64,000 nucleotides of DNA from contig NZ_LGAP01000006.1 of NCBI RefSeq assembly GCF_001270265.1, positions 167,422 to 231,421 of the forward strand, in the 5' to 3' direction. The DNA comes from Ensifer adhaerens. Lineage in GTDB: Bacteria; Pseudomonadota; Alphaproteobacteria; Rhizobiales; Rhizobiaceae. Positions 19,250 through 27,973 of the stretch are shown here, one piece after another; position 1 is the stretch's first letter, and every line of letters begins with the position of its first letter. Below the pieces are notes generated by a model. The model saw nothing but the letters and a program-made list of their open reading frames with translations, did no database searches and had not been told where the DNA came from. The translations under genes were made by a program, and so were the position numbers.

Positions 19250-19479
19250 CACGCTCCCCCTGATGTTCCTTGCAATCGACGCGGGCGAACCAGTCCTCGG
19301 CGGCATGAGGGTTGGTGAACCCTGATTTTCGGGTGCGCGGAACTCCTGCCTGTCGGCCGGGCCGGCGCCTTGAACTGCCGCTCGATCCAAATAGGTATTT
19401 GCCGATACTGGAACTTTTCCGCTCGCCTCATAGTTACAACCCAGACGACTTCGCGTCGCCTTGCAAAAGGAGTTTGTCT

Positions 19480-19641
19480 ATGGGGCTTCTCATCAGCATT
19501 CTGATCACGTTCCTCGTCATCGTGCTCGTGCTTTATCTGGTTCAGCGCCTGCCGCTGGACGCCAGGGCAAAACAGATCGTGCAGGTGATCGTGCTCATCA
19601 TCGGCATCATCTCGCTGTTGAGATATCTGGCCGTCTTCTGA
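19480..19641 (+). CDS. Small membrane protein, Thivi_2564 family
   Basis: A 53-residue protein made of two hydrophobic helices (residues 3-21 and 33-51) joined by the polar loop QRLPLDARAKQIVQ. The loop and the ending GIISLLRYL match a widespread family of tiny inner-membrane proteins of unknown role. The ATG at 19480 follows an AAAAGGAG ribosome binding site; the frame is open further upstream, but that part has no membrane or coding character. A clear rho-independent terminator follows at 19682, which supports a real transcript. Confidence 0.8.
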   Translation: MGLLISILITFLVIVLVLYLVQRLPLDARAKQIVQVIVLIIGIISLLRYLAVF

Positions 19642-19681
19642 CGCAGCCTCTGACGTCAACCGGCTGGAACGGTTCGACAAG

Positions 19682-19715
19682 GCCGCCGGCTCCGATCACG
19701 GAGCGGCGGCTTTTT
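19682..19715 (+). terminator. Rho-independent terminator after the small membrane protein gene
   Basis: GCCGCC-g-GCTCCG (19682-19694), loop ATCA, CGGAGC-GGCGGC (19699-19710), then TTTTT. A single bulged G interrupts an otherwise perfect 12-bp stem. Confidence 0.85.
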
Positions 19716-19798
19716 GCGCCCGGTTCGGGTCAATGCTGACAAAAACTGACAGTGGCACGCGTTAGGTTGGGACCAGCGAACAATGGAGATGATCGACG

Positions 19799-20167
19799 AT
19801 GCTGAGCCCGAACCTCATCCTGCTTTACGTGGACGATCCTGAAAAGAGCGCCGCCTTCTACACCTGCCTGCTTGGTCGCGAGCCGGTTGCCGCCTTTCCG
19901 ACCTACATCGCATACGCCTTGGAAAACGGCCTGACCTTCAGCCTCTGGTCCACCAAGGCCGCAAACTTCGTTTCCGCCGGCTCGGGCCACCGGATGGAGA
20001 TCGCCTTCATGGTCAAGGACGATGCCGAAGTCGAGCGGCTGCACGCGGCGTGGCGGAAGGCGGGGATCCCGATCGAGCAGGAACTAATGACCGCAGTCTT
20101 CGGCCGTACCTTCGTTGCCCTTGATCCGGATGGCCATCGCCTGCGGGTCTGCACGCCGGACAAATGA
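19799..20167 (+). CDS. VOC family protein, drug-binding/phenazine-resistance-like
   Basis: A 122-residue single-module VOC protein (LILLYVDDPEKSAAFYTCLLGREP ... FVALDPDGHRLRV). The layout, with a central LTFSLWS strand and a C-terminal DPDGHRLR, resembles small dimeric binders such as EhpR and bleomycin-type resistance proteins that sequester ligands. The typical glyoxalase metal ligands are not all evident, so a binding role is as likely as catalysis. It is convergent with the ABC ATPase gene on the other strand, with 24 bases between stops. Confidence 0.8.
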   Translation: MLSPNLILLYVDDPEKSAAFYTCLLGREPVAAFPTYIAYALENGLTFSLWSTKAANFVSAGSGHRMEIAFMVKDDAEVERLHAAWRKAGIPIEQELMTAVFGRTFVALDPDGHRLRVCTPDK

Positions 20168-20191
20168 CGGTGCGTTTTCCGCGCCGGCTTC

Positions 20192-22024
20192 CTACACCTG
20201 CACGAAGTGTTCAGCCGAAATCTGGCGATATTCCCTGATGGCAACGACGTAGTCGGGTGCCCGCATCGGGCTCTTGATCTCGTCGCTGGCGACATTGCGC
20301 CTGGTGTGCCGCCGGGTCGGATCGGCGATCGGCACGGCTGCCATCAGCTTGCGGGTGTAGGGGTGCTGCGGGTTCTCGAAGATATCGGCGCGTGGGCCAA
20401 TCTCGACGATCTCACCGAGATACATCACCGCGACGCGATGGCTGACGCGCTCGACGACGGCCATGTCGTGCGAGATGAAGAGATAGGCAAGGCCGAGGCT
20501 CGCTTGCAGGTCAAGCAGGAGATTGATGACCTGCGCCTTGATTGAGACGTCGAGTGCCGAAACCGACTCGTCGGCAACGATGACCTTCGGATCGAGCGCC
20601 AGCGCCCGGGCAATGCAGACACGCTGGCGCTGTCCGCCGGAGAATTCATGCGGATAGCGCGATGCCATGTCCACCTGGAGACCGACGCGCTCCAAGAGGT
20701 CGGCGACCTTGTCGCGGGCCTGGCTGGCGGTGCCGAGCTTGTGCTCGAGATAGGGTTCGGCGATCGCGGCACCCACGGTCATGCGCGGATTGAGGCTGGC
20801 GAAGGGATCCTGGAAGATCATCTGCATGGTCCGGCGCATCTCGCGCAGTGCCTTGCGGTCCATGGCCAGCACGTCCTGACCGTTGAGAACGACCGACCCG
20901 CTCTGCGGCTCGATCAGCCGCATGATCGCCCGGCCGGTGGTCGACTTGCCGCAGCCGGATTCGCCGACGAGCGACAGCGTCTCGCCGGGCTGCAGGCTGA
21001 AGGAGACATTCTCTATGGCGTGGACGCGGCCCTGCAGCTTGCCGAGCAGGCCGGCATGGATGTCGAAGCGCTTGACGAGGTTTTTTACCTCAAGGATCGG
21101 GCGGGTCTCAGCCACCGTGCTTGTTTCCTCGACGGGCGTATCCGGCAGGCCGGTGGTGCTGTCGATAACAGGAAAACGCAACGGCTGCGGCTTGCCCTTC
21201 ATGGAGCCGAGCATCGGCACGGCCGAGAGAAGCGCGCGGGTATAGGGATGTTTCGCGCGCAGGAAGATGTCGTCCGTCCGTCCGGTCTCCACCGCTTCAC
21301 CGCGGAACATCACCACGGTGCGGTCGGCAATCTCCGCGACCACGCCCATGTCGTGGGTGATGAACAGGACGGAGGTACCTTCCTCCTCCTGCAGCACCTT
21401 GATCAGGTCGAGGATCTGCCCCTGGATCGTCACGTCGAGGGCGGTCGTCGGCTCGTCGGCGATCAAAAGCTTCGGACGGCTGGCAAGCGCCATGGCGATC
21501 ATGACGCGCTGGCGCATGCCGCCGGAGAAGCGGTGCGGGTATTCGTCGAAACGGGACGCCGCCGAGGGGATCCTGACCTTGTCGAGCAGGCGAATGGTTT
21601 CGGCCTTCGCCTCCGCCTTGCTCATCGGCCGGTGGCAAAGCAAAGCCTCGGAGATCTGGTCGCCGATGGTGAACAGCGGGTTGAGGCTGGTCATCGGCTC
21701 CTGGAAGATCATCGCCACGTCGTTGCCGCGCACGCGGCGCATGTCACTTTCCGGCAGATCGAGGATGTTGCGGCCGCCGAGCATGACGCGCCCCTCGGTC
21801 CGGCTCATGTCCTTCTGCAACAAACGCATGATCGACAGCGAGGTCACGCTCTTGCCTGAGCCGGATTCGCCGACGATCGCCACGGTTTCACCCGGCGTGA
21901 CCGAGAACGAAATGTCCCGCACCACCGGCTTCCAGGCGCCATCGACCAGAAACGAGGTCGTCAGGTTCTCGACCGAAAGTACGGGGGGTTTCGACGGATC
22001 GGTGGCAGCGTCGGTGCGGGTCAT
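20192..22024 (-). CDS. Oligopeptide-type ABC importer, fused double ATPase
   Basis: A 610-residue protein with two complete ABC ATPase domains, equivalent to fused DppD-DppF/OppD-OppF (as in GsiA). Walker A motifs GESGSGKS and GESGCGKS, two signature motifs (FSGGMRQRV and FSGGQRQRV) and two Walker B regions (LLIADEPTTALD, VIVADESVSALD) are present. Each half ends in an oligopeptide-type C-terminal extension with a GPRADIFENPQHPYTRKL phrase. It should energise the permeases at 26-28 kb. It lies 45 bases downstream of the SelA-like gene and is separated from the permease block by the IclR gene on the other strand. Confidence 0.92.
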   Translation of the reverse strand: MTRTDAATDPSKPPVLSVENLTTSFLVDGAWKPVVRDISFSVTPGETVAIVGESGSGKSVTSLSIMRLLQKDMSRTEGRVMLGGRNILDLPESDMRRVRGNDVAMIFQEPMTSLNPLFTIGDQISEALLCHRPMSKAEAKAETIRLLDKVRIPSAASRFDEYPHRFSGGMRQRVMIAMALASRPKLLIADEPTTALDVTIQGQILDLIKVLQEEEGTSVLFITHDMGVVAEIADRTVVMFRGEAVETGRTDDIFLRAKHPYTRALLSAVPMLGSMKGKPQPLRFPVIDSTTGLPDTPVEETSTVAETRPILEVKNLVKRFDIHAGLLGKLQGRVHAIENVSFSLQPGETLSLVGESGCGKSTTGRAIMRLIEPQSGSVVLNGQDVLAMDRKALREMRRTMQMIFQDPFASLNPRMTVGAAIAEPYLEHKLGTASQARDKVADLLERVGLQVDMASRYPHEFSGGQRQRVCIARALALDPKVIVADESVSALDVSIKAQVINLLLDLQASLGLAYLFISHDMAVVERVSHRVAVMYLGEIVEIGPRADIFENPQHPYTRKLMAAVPIADPTRRHTRRNVASDEIKSPMRAPDYVVAIREYRQISAEHFVQV

Positions 22025-22069
22025 GTCTCAGATTCCTTGTCGTTCTGCACAGATGGTGGCGGGTCGGTC

Positions 22070-23269
22070 TCAGTCGGGCCAGCGCAACAGGCCGGCGAAG
22101 CGGCGGGTGTTGCGTTCATGAAGCGGCGTGGCGATGATCTCGTTGGAGCTGCGCGCCTTTGTCAGTTCCTCGGAAAGCCGGTTCGCCACGATGGTTTCCT
22201 GGCCGGGATGGAGATTGCAGGGGTCGAGATAGAAGTAATTGTGCTCGAGCTCGTGGTCGCGCACGATCACCGGCGGCGCGCCACGCGCCAGGGCATCGGC
22301 GAGATCCCAGGCGGTGATATGGGCTTCCTGCGGATCGATGGTGACGCGCAGGCGGTCGAGCGGATTGCCGGTCGGATCGGCCTCGATCACCGGCTTGATG
22401 CCCGGGCGGCCATCAAGCGTGTCGCGCCAGAGATGGAGATAGCTGGTCTCGCGGTCGCGGATGCCCTGGTGGTCGCGTGTCTCCCAGGCGATGAGGGCGG
22501 CCATCACGCCGAGCATGCTTTCCTTGCCGATCTTCATGCCGCGGCCGATGCCAAGGTTCTGCAGGAAGGCGTTGCGCACCAGCGTCTTGTCGCCGGCGAC
22601 GATGCCCGAGGTCGGACCGCCGAGGAACTTGTGGCCGGAATAGAGGACGATATCTGCGCCCTGCTCGAGGAAGATCTTCAGATCATATTCGGAAGCGGCA
22701 TCGACGATTACCGGCACGCCCTTGGCATGGCAGGCTTCGGCGAATTCCCTGAGGCCGACGAGGCCATATTGCACCACATGGTGGGAGACGACATAGACGG
22801 CGGCGGCGGTGCGCTCGTTGATGGCGCCTTCGATATGATAGCGATAGGCCGACGTTGCCTGGCCGACGAGCACCGGCTTGCCGCCGGCAATGCGGATCGC
22901 CTGGTCGACCGGCGCACCATAGCTGACGACATGGCCCATCTGGATGATGACTTCGTTCTTCAACCCGGTGGTGTCGGGCAGACGTTCGATTGCCGCGATG
23001 TCGCTGCCGGTCATGGTGCCGGCGACGGCAAGGCTGATGCCCGCGGAGCAGGAGGCGGTGACGAAGCCAGCCTCGGCGCCAGTCAGCCGGGCAATCACCG
23101 GGCTGATCTTGCGCTGCAGGTCGTTGATCTCGACGAATTGCGGCAGTATTCCTGTCATCGCGGCGATCGCCTCCGGGACCACGATCGATGCGCCGAGGCT
23201 GGTCATCGTGCCGGATACGTTGATAACGGGGCGAAGTCCGAGAGCTTCGCGGATGTCGCGGTCAGGCAT
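22070..23269 (-). CDS. SelA-like PLP-dependent lyase/transferase (COG1921)
   Basis: A 399-residue fold-type I PLP enzyme. K214 in [11 protein letters not shown] is the expected Schiff-base lysine, and D190 in [10 protein letters not shown] contacts the pyridine nitrogen. The family includes SelA and D-glucosaminate-6-phosphate ammonia-lyase (DgaE), which perform beta-elimination on amino acids. No selenocysteine genes are nearby, so a catabolic lyase is more likely. The ATG at 23269 is chosen over one at 23281 because GGAG lies seven bases before it. The setting with a COG3964 amidohydrolase and RidA suggests an elimination step that makes an enamine. Confidence 0.85.
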   Translation of the reverse strand: MPDRDIREALGLRPVINVSGTMTSLGASIVVPEAIAAMTGILPQFVEINDLQRKISPVIARLTGAEAGFVTASCSAGISLAVAGTMTGSDIAAIERLPDTTGLKNEVIIQMGHVVSYGAPVDQAIRIAGGKPVLVGQATSAYRYHIEGAINERTAAAVYVVSHHVVQYGLVGLREFAEACHAKGVPVIVDAASEYDLKIFLEQGADIVLYSGHKFLGGPTSGIVAGDKTLVRNAFLQNLGIGRGMKIGKESMLGVMAALIAWETRDHQGIRDRETSYLHLWRDTLDGRPGIKPVIEADPTGNPLDRLRVTIDPQEAHITAWDLADALARGAPPVIVRDHELEHNYFYLDPCNLHPGQETIVANRLSEELTKARSSNEIIATPLHERNTRRFAGLLRWPD

Positions 23270-23311
23270 GGTGGTCTCCATATGTTTTTCTGGCAGTCGA
23301 AACAGGTAAGC

Positions 23312-23331
23312 TATTCCGTTTTCGCGGAATA
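23312..23331. promoter_or_regulatory. Candidate IclR operator in the divergent SelA-like/IclR promoter region
   Basis: TATTCCG-N6-CGGAATA is a perfect 7-bp dyad located 43 bases upstream of the SelA-like ATG and about 130 bases upstream of the IclR start. A second, weaker dyad ATATCT-N12-AGATAT overlaps its right edge (23329-23352). IclR-family regulators usually bind such AT-flanked dyads between themselves and a divergent target. Assignment is inference. Confidence 0.45.
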
Positions 23332-23459
23332 TCTACCATAGTAATGAGATATGAACGGGCCGTTTCGGATGGACGAACCGGCCGTTGTCGCGGGTGAGGC
23401 GGGAAGCTGCTGCTGCCCGCCCATCTGTTGCGAATTTCGAATTGCACGGGAGCAAACCC

Positions 23460-24278
23460 TTGGACAAGACGACGATTGCCGCCGAGACCGGCGACGACAT
23501 GGAGCCGACCGCAAAAAACCGCCGCCCGCGCGGGAGCGGGATGGGTAGGGCGCTGCAGGGGCTCGACTTCCTCTACGAGACCGGCTCTCCGAGCGGCGTC
23601 TACGCCATTGCCAAGGCGGTGGGGGCGCCGCTGTCGACCGCCTATGTCATCGTTGACGACATGGTGGAAAAGAACCTGCTCAGCCGCGACGCGGACGGCC
23701 AGGTCTGGCTCGGCGACCGGCTCTACCACTACGGCCTTGCCTATGCGCGCTCGCTCGACTTCCTCGGCGTGGCGACGCGGGAGATGCACGATCTCGGCCG
23801 CGAGGTTGCCGAAACCATCCAGCTCTGCGGTCGCGACGGCGACTATATGCAGGTGCTCGCCATGGCCGACGGCCCCGGTCATTTCCAGGTGACCTCCAGG
23901 GTCGGTACCCGCGTGCCGCTCAACTGGACGGCATCGGGACGATTGCTGGTCGGCCATCTGCCCTCCGACGAACGGCTGGAACTGTTCCGCCGTTGCGCCC
24001 GCACATCGCCGACTGGCAGGGCCGATATCGATCCGGCCGCGCTGTCGAGCCAGGCCGAGACGGCGCTGGCCGCCAAGCTTTCGATCCAGGCGGGCGAATC
24101 CGACTATGCGGTCGCCTGCGTCGCCGCCCCGATCCTCGACGACAAGGGGAGCTGCGTCGCGACCATCTCCATCGTTCTGCCCGAACAGAAGATCCTCGAC
24201 GATCGCAACTTCTATGCCGATCACGTGAGGGTTTCCGCCGAGCGGATCGAGAAGATGATGGGCTGGCGCAGCCATTGA
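23460..24278 (+). CDS. IclR family transcriptional regulator
   Basis: About 272 residues. An N-terminal winged helix-turn-helix (GRALQGLDFLYE, VYAIAKAVGAPLSTAYVIVDDMVEKNLL) is followed by the IclR ligand domain (TIQLCGRDGDYMQVLAM, PLNWTASGRLLVGHL, CVAAPILDDKGSCVATISIVLP). The start is uncertain. TTG at 23460 has GGGAG seven bases upstream, an ATG exists at 23499, and the frame is open to 23385. It is divergent from the SelA-like gene and convergent with ridA, inside the transporter/catabolic cluster, so it probably controls that cluster in response to a pathway acid. Confidence 0.85.
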   Translation: MDKTTIAAETGDDMEPTAKNRRPRGSGMGRALQGLDFLYETGSPSGVYAIAKAVGAPLSTAYVIVDDMVEKNLLSRDADGQVWLGDRLYHYGLAYARSLDFLGVATREMHDLGREVAETIQLCGRDGDYMQVLAMADGPGHFQVTSRVGTRVPLNWTASGRLLVGHLPSDERLELFRRCARTSPTGRADIDPAALSSQAETALAAKLSIQAGESDYAVACVAAPILDDKGSCVATISIVLPEQKILDDRNFYADHVRVSAERIEKMMGWRSH

Positions 24279-24297
24279 TCCGACCTCCCTTAGACCG

Positions 24298-24798
24298 TCA
24301 CTCGTGAAGCGAGACGATCGCTTCGATCTCGACGGTGATGTTGCCGGGCAGTGACCCGAAACCGACGGCCGAGCGGGCATGCTGCCCTGCTTCGCCGAAG
24401 ACGTCGATCATCAGGTCCGAGCAACCGTTGATCACCTGCGGGTGATCGGAGAATTCCGGCACGGCGTTGACCATGCCGAGCAGCTTGACGATGCGCTTGA
24501 CGCGACCGAGATCGCCGAGCGCATCGTGCATCACCGCCAGCAGGTTGATGCCGGTCAGCCGGGCGTGCTCATAGGCGCTTTCGATATCGACGTCGGCACC
24601 GACCTTGCCGGCATGCAGGTGGCCGTCGACTTCGCGCGGGCCTTGTCCGGAGAGATAGAGGATGTTGCCCTCCTGAACGTGGGTGACGAAGTTGGCGATC
24701 GGCGGCGGTGCCGGCGGCAGGTCGATGCCGAGCGCTGCTAGCCTCTGGTAGGGCGAAGCCGGCGCACGGCCCTTGGTCTTATGGTCCAAACTGTTCAC
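24298..24798 (-). CDS. RidA family enamine/imine deaminase
   Basis: A 166-residue RidA/YjgF-type protein. The substrate-binding arginine is kept (R142 in HARSAVGFGSLP, equivalent to E. coli RidA R105), as is the C-terminal VEIEAIV strand. RidA proteins hydrolyse reactive 2-aminoacrylate-type enamines to 2-keto acids. The GTG at 24798 is chosen because AGGA sits six bases upstream; the frame is open to 24870 but without RidA-like sequence. It lies 35 bases downstream of the amidohydrolase gene on the same strand. The pairing with a PLP lyase is biochemically sensible. Confidence 0.88.
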   Translation of the reverse strand: MNSLDHKTKGRAPASPYQRLAALGIDLPPAPPPIANFVTHVQEGNILYLSGQGPREVDGHLHAGKVGADVDIESAYEHARLTGINLLAVMHDALGDLGRVKRIVKLLGMVNAVPEFSDHPQVINGCSDLMIDVFGEAGQHARSAVGFGSLPGNITVEIEAIVSLHE

Positions 24799-24833
24799 GC
24801 GATATCCTGCCAGTTTATGTGGTCTGTGATGGT

Positions 24834-26045
24834 TCAGCGGTAGCTGTAGCCGTGGCTGTGATCGGGGCATTCGACATGCGGCGGCTGGTATCGGTTTGCC
24901 GCCACGACATCGGTGCCCCTAACGGCGTAGCGCGGCTCGAACAGGCGGTTGAGATGGGCTTCGGTTCCGAGCGAATCGAAGACGCGCAGCTCGGAATCAA
25001 CGAGATCAAAGAGGGTGAACTCAGCACGGGCACCGACGCTCAGGAGGTTGTCCATCGGCAGGCGAATGACCGAGGCGGGCGCCTGGGTCACCGCCTCGAC
25101 GACCTTCTCGAACGGCATGCCGACGCTCAAGAGCTTCGACATGGTGGTGCCGAGGTCCCAGACCGACTGGTTCATGCTGCGCAGATGCACGTCGGTGGAG
25201 ATCGAGAACGGCAAAAGGCCGCGGGCAATGGCGACTTCCGCGACGCGGAACGAAAATGACGCGCCACCATGGCCGATGTCGAGCCGGATGCCTTCGCCGG
25301 CGCAGCGCTCGGCCAGTTCGAACAGGTCCTCGTCCTCGATGATGCTCGAGCCGGCCTTGCCGTTGAAGCAATGGGTGACGATGTCGCCAGGGCCGAGGAT
25401 TTCGAGCACTTCGTCGTAGAGCGCCGGAGGCTCGCCGACATGCACCATCATCGGGATTTTGAGGATCTTGGCGATCTTCTTGCCGAGCTTGACCGGGGTC
25501 ACGCCCCAGGAGCCAGTGATCACGTGGCTGGCGCGCACTTTCAGACCGACGATATGCTCGCGGTTTTCCTGGTAGCAGGCGATGATGCGGTCAATGTCGA
25601 TCGAGCGGATGTCGCTGAGTTCGCTGACGCGGTTGCAGGCGACGAGGCCGATGGAGCCGAGATTGAGGAAGGCTTTGATGCGCTCACGCGCCGGCTCGAT
25701 GATGTATTCGCGAAAGCCGTGAAAATTGGCTTCGCCGGCCGAACCGGCGTCGACGATCGTGGTGACGCCGCGCTCCATGCCGCAGAGCTGCGGCCGGACC
25801 GAGATGTCGGTGCCGCCGTGCCAGACATGGGCGTGCAGGTCGATCCAGCCGGGCGAGATCCAGGCGCCCTTGCCGTTGATGCGCGTGGCGCCTTCAGGTG
25901 CCGCCAACTGGCTGCCGATGCCGGCGATGATGCCGTCGCCGCCGACGAGAATATCGACGGTTTCAGCCGGCGCCGCCATGCCGAAGGCGACGGGCTTCAC
26001 GTTGCTGATCAGCACGGGGCTGTTGCTACGGGTTGCGGTGGGCAT
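24834..26045 (-). CDS. COG3964-type amidohydrolase (deacetylase-like)
   Basis: A 403-residue amidohydrolase-superfamily enzyme often misannotated as dihydroorotase. Metal ligands are visible: H71 and H73 in IDLHAHVWHGG, the carbamylated-lysine candidate K169 (VGLKVRAS), H202 (MVHVGEPP), H225 (VTHCFNG) and D285 (STDVHLRS). To my knowledge a characterised Agrobacterium member hydrolyses acetyl-(R)-mandelate, and relatives are commonly encoded beside SelA-like genes, as here. It lies 3 bases after the permease stop, inside the transport operon. It probably removes an acyl group from the imported compound. Confidence 0.85.
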   Translation of the reverse strand: MPTATRSNSPVLISNVKPVAFGMAAPAETVDILVGGDGIIAGIGSQLAAPEGATRINGKGAWISPGWIDLHAHVWHGGTDISVRPQLCGMERGVTTIVDAGSAGEANFHGFREYIIEPARERIKAFLNLGSIGLVACNRVSELSDIRSIDIDRIIACYQENREHIVGLKVRASHVITGSWGVTPVKLGKKIAKILKIPMMVHVGEPPALYDEVLEILGPGDIVTHCFNGKAGSSIIEDEDLFELAERCAGEGIRLDIGHGGASFSFRVAEVAIARGLLPFSISTDVHLRSMNQSVWDLGTTMSKLLSVGMPFEKVVEAVTQAPASVIRLPMDNLLSVGARAEFTLFDLVDSELRVFDSLGTEAHLNRLFEPRYAVRGTDVVAANRYQPPHVECPDHSHGYSYR

Positions 26046-26048
26046 GGA

Positions 26049-26918
26049 TTACAGGTCCTTTCTGAGGCGGGGGTCGAGCATGTCGCGCAAACCGTCGCCA
26101 ACCATCTGCAGGGACAGGACCGAGAGCACGATGGCGATGCCGGGAAACAGCGTCACCCAATCGGCCTGTCCGATATATTGCCGGCCAGAGGCGATCATCG
26201 TGCCCCAGGTCGGGATTTCCGGGCTGACACCGACGCCGAGGAAGGAAAGTCCGGCTTCGGCCAGCATCGCATGCGCAAACAGGAACGTACCCTGCACCAG
26301 GATCGGCGAGAGCAGGTTGCGCAGCACATGCCGTGTCATGATGTGCGGCGTCGAAATGCCGAGTGCGCGCGCCGCCTCGACATAGGGCAGTTCGCGGATC
26401 ACCAGCGTCGAGGCGCGCACCACCCGCGCCAGCCGCGGCGCATAGACGACGCTGAGAGCGATGATCACTGTCGTCAGCGACGGGCCGAGGGCAGCGACGA
26501 GCGCGATCGCCAGCAGGATGTCGGGGAAGGCCATCATCGCGTCGATCAGCCGGGCGATCGGCGCGTCGAGCTTCGGAAAGAAGCCGGCGACGAGGCCCAT
26601 GATGACGCCGACGATCGTTGCGAGCGTGACGACGGCGGCGCCGACCAGCAGCGAAAGCCGGCCGGCATAGAGCGTGCGCGAAAACACGTCGCGCCCGAAT
26701 TCGTCGGTACCGAAGAACCATTGCAGGCTCGGCGGCGACAGGCGGTTGACGATCGACAGCTTGCCGGGTGCATAGGGCGCGATCAGCGGTGCGAAGACGG
26801 CCAGGAGCACGAAGACGACGAGCACGAAGAGGCCGAAGGCCACGGTTTTGCGCTTGAGCAGGCGGCGCAGGAACTTGGCTCGTTCACTTGCGACAGGGGT
26901 TGATACGGTGACGGTCAT
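26049..26918 (-). CDS. Oligopeptide-type ABC permease, DppC-like
   Basis: A 289-residue inner-membrane permease with six predicted helices, an N-terminal cytoplasmic RRLLKRKTVAFGLFVL anchor and the DppC/OppC signature FGTDEFGRDVFSRTLYAGRLSLL. The EAA loop reads YVEAARALGISTPHIMTRHVLRN. The ATG overlaps the stop of the upstream permease gene by one base (TGATG), so the two are translationally coupled. The reading frame continues open far upstream, but that part is antisense-like shadow of the partner permease. Confidence 0.92.
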   Translation of the reverse strand: MTVTVSTPVASERAKFLRRLLKRKTVAFGLFVLVVFVLLAVFAPLIAPYAPGKLSIVNRLSPPSLQWFFGTDEFGRDVFSRTLYAGRLSLLVGAAVVTLATIVGVIMGLVAGFFPKLDAPIARLIDAMMAFPDILLAIALVAALGPSLTTVIIALSVVYAPRLARVVRASTLVIRELPYVEAARALGISTPHIMTRHVLRNLLSPILVQGTFLFAHAMLAEAGLSFLGVGVSPEIPTWGTMIASGRQYIGQADWVTLFPGIAIVLSVLSLQMVGDGLRDMLDPRLRKDL

Positions 26919-27859
26919 CAGTAGCGAACCCTTGGATCTACGAGGAGATAGAGCATGTCGATCGCGAAATTGATCAGCACGTACAGAGCGGCGATCACCA
27001 GAAGCGCGCCCTGGATCACCGGATAGTCGCGTCGAAGCACGGCGGAGACGACGAGATTGCCGACGCCGGGCAGACCGAAGACGGTTTCTGTGACGACGGC
27101 GCCGGAGATCAGAACCGCGGCGGTGAGCCCGATGATCGTCAGGATCGGGATGAGGGCGTTCTTCAGGGCGTGTTTCATCACCACGCGGCGTTCGCCCAGG
27201 CCCTTGGCGCGAGCGGTGCGGATGAAGTCGTCGCCGAGCACATCGAGCATCGAAGCGCGGGTAAAGCGCAGGATCAGCGCCGAGGAGACGACCCCAAGCG
27301 CGATTGCCGGCAGGGTCAGATGGTACATGCGCTCGATAAAGGATGAACCCGGTCCGCCGTAACCCGAAACCGGGAACCAGCCGAGGCGCACGGCAAGAAT
27401 CTGGATGAGGATCAGGCCGAGCCAGAAGCTCGGAATGCTGGCGGCGAGCATTGCCAGCGTGGTGGCAGCCTGGTCGACGAACGAGCCGCGCCGGTAGGCG
27501 GCGTAGATGCCGATCGGCAGCGCAATGGCGCTGGCGATCAGGATCGAGAACAGCGTGAGGAAGAAGGTCGGCTCGGCACGCTCGGCAAGCGCCGAGGTGA
27601 CAGGCTGGTTGAGGAAGATCGACTGGCCGAGATCGCCCTGCAGCAGCTGCCCGATATAGTAGACATATTGCAGGCCGAGCGACTGGTCGAGGCCAAGCTT
27701 GGTGCGCAATTCGGCGATGTCTTGCTGCATCGCTTCCGGTCCGAGCATGACGGCGGCGGGGTCGCCCGGCGTCACGCGCACGATGACGAAGACAATGGTG
27801 ACGACAAGCGCCATGACCACGATCATGCCGAACAGGCGCTGGAGAATATAGCGTATCAT
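26918..27859 (-). CDS. Oligopeptide-type ABC permease, DppB-like
   Basis: A 313-residue permease starting MIRYILQRLFGMIVVMALVVT. It has the DppB-type N-terminal helix, the GDLGQSIFLNQPV periplasmic loop and an EAA motif DDFIRTARAKGLGERRVVMKHALKNALIPI. GAGG five bases before the ATG at 27859 decides the start; the open frame adds 12 more codons without a ribosome binding site. It pairs with the DppC-like permease and follows the binding-protein gene by about 115 bases. Confidence 0.92.
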   Translation of the reverse strand: MIRYILQRLFGMIVVMALVVTIVFVIVRVTPGDPAAVMLGPEAMQQDIAELRTKLGLDQSLGLQYVYYIGQLLQGDLGQSIFLNQPVTSALAERAEPTFFLTLFSILIASAIALPIGIYAAYRRGSFVDQAATTLAMLAASIPSFWLGLILIQILAVRLGWFPVSGYGGPGSSFIERMYHLTLPAIALGVVSSALILRFTRASMLDVLGDDFIRTARAKGLGERRVVMKHALKNALIPILTIIGLTAAVLISGAVVTETVFGLPGVGNLVVSAVLRRDYPVIQGALLVIAALYVLINFAIDMLYLLVDPRVRY

Positions 27860-27973
27860 GGGTGCCTCGAACTTCTTCCGCACGGGCGCCGACAAGGCGG
27901 CGACGGGCTATCCGGCGGGCAGCAATCCCCGAAGAGAAAGACCGCCCGCCGAAGGCTTCAAGTGGGTGAAAGC

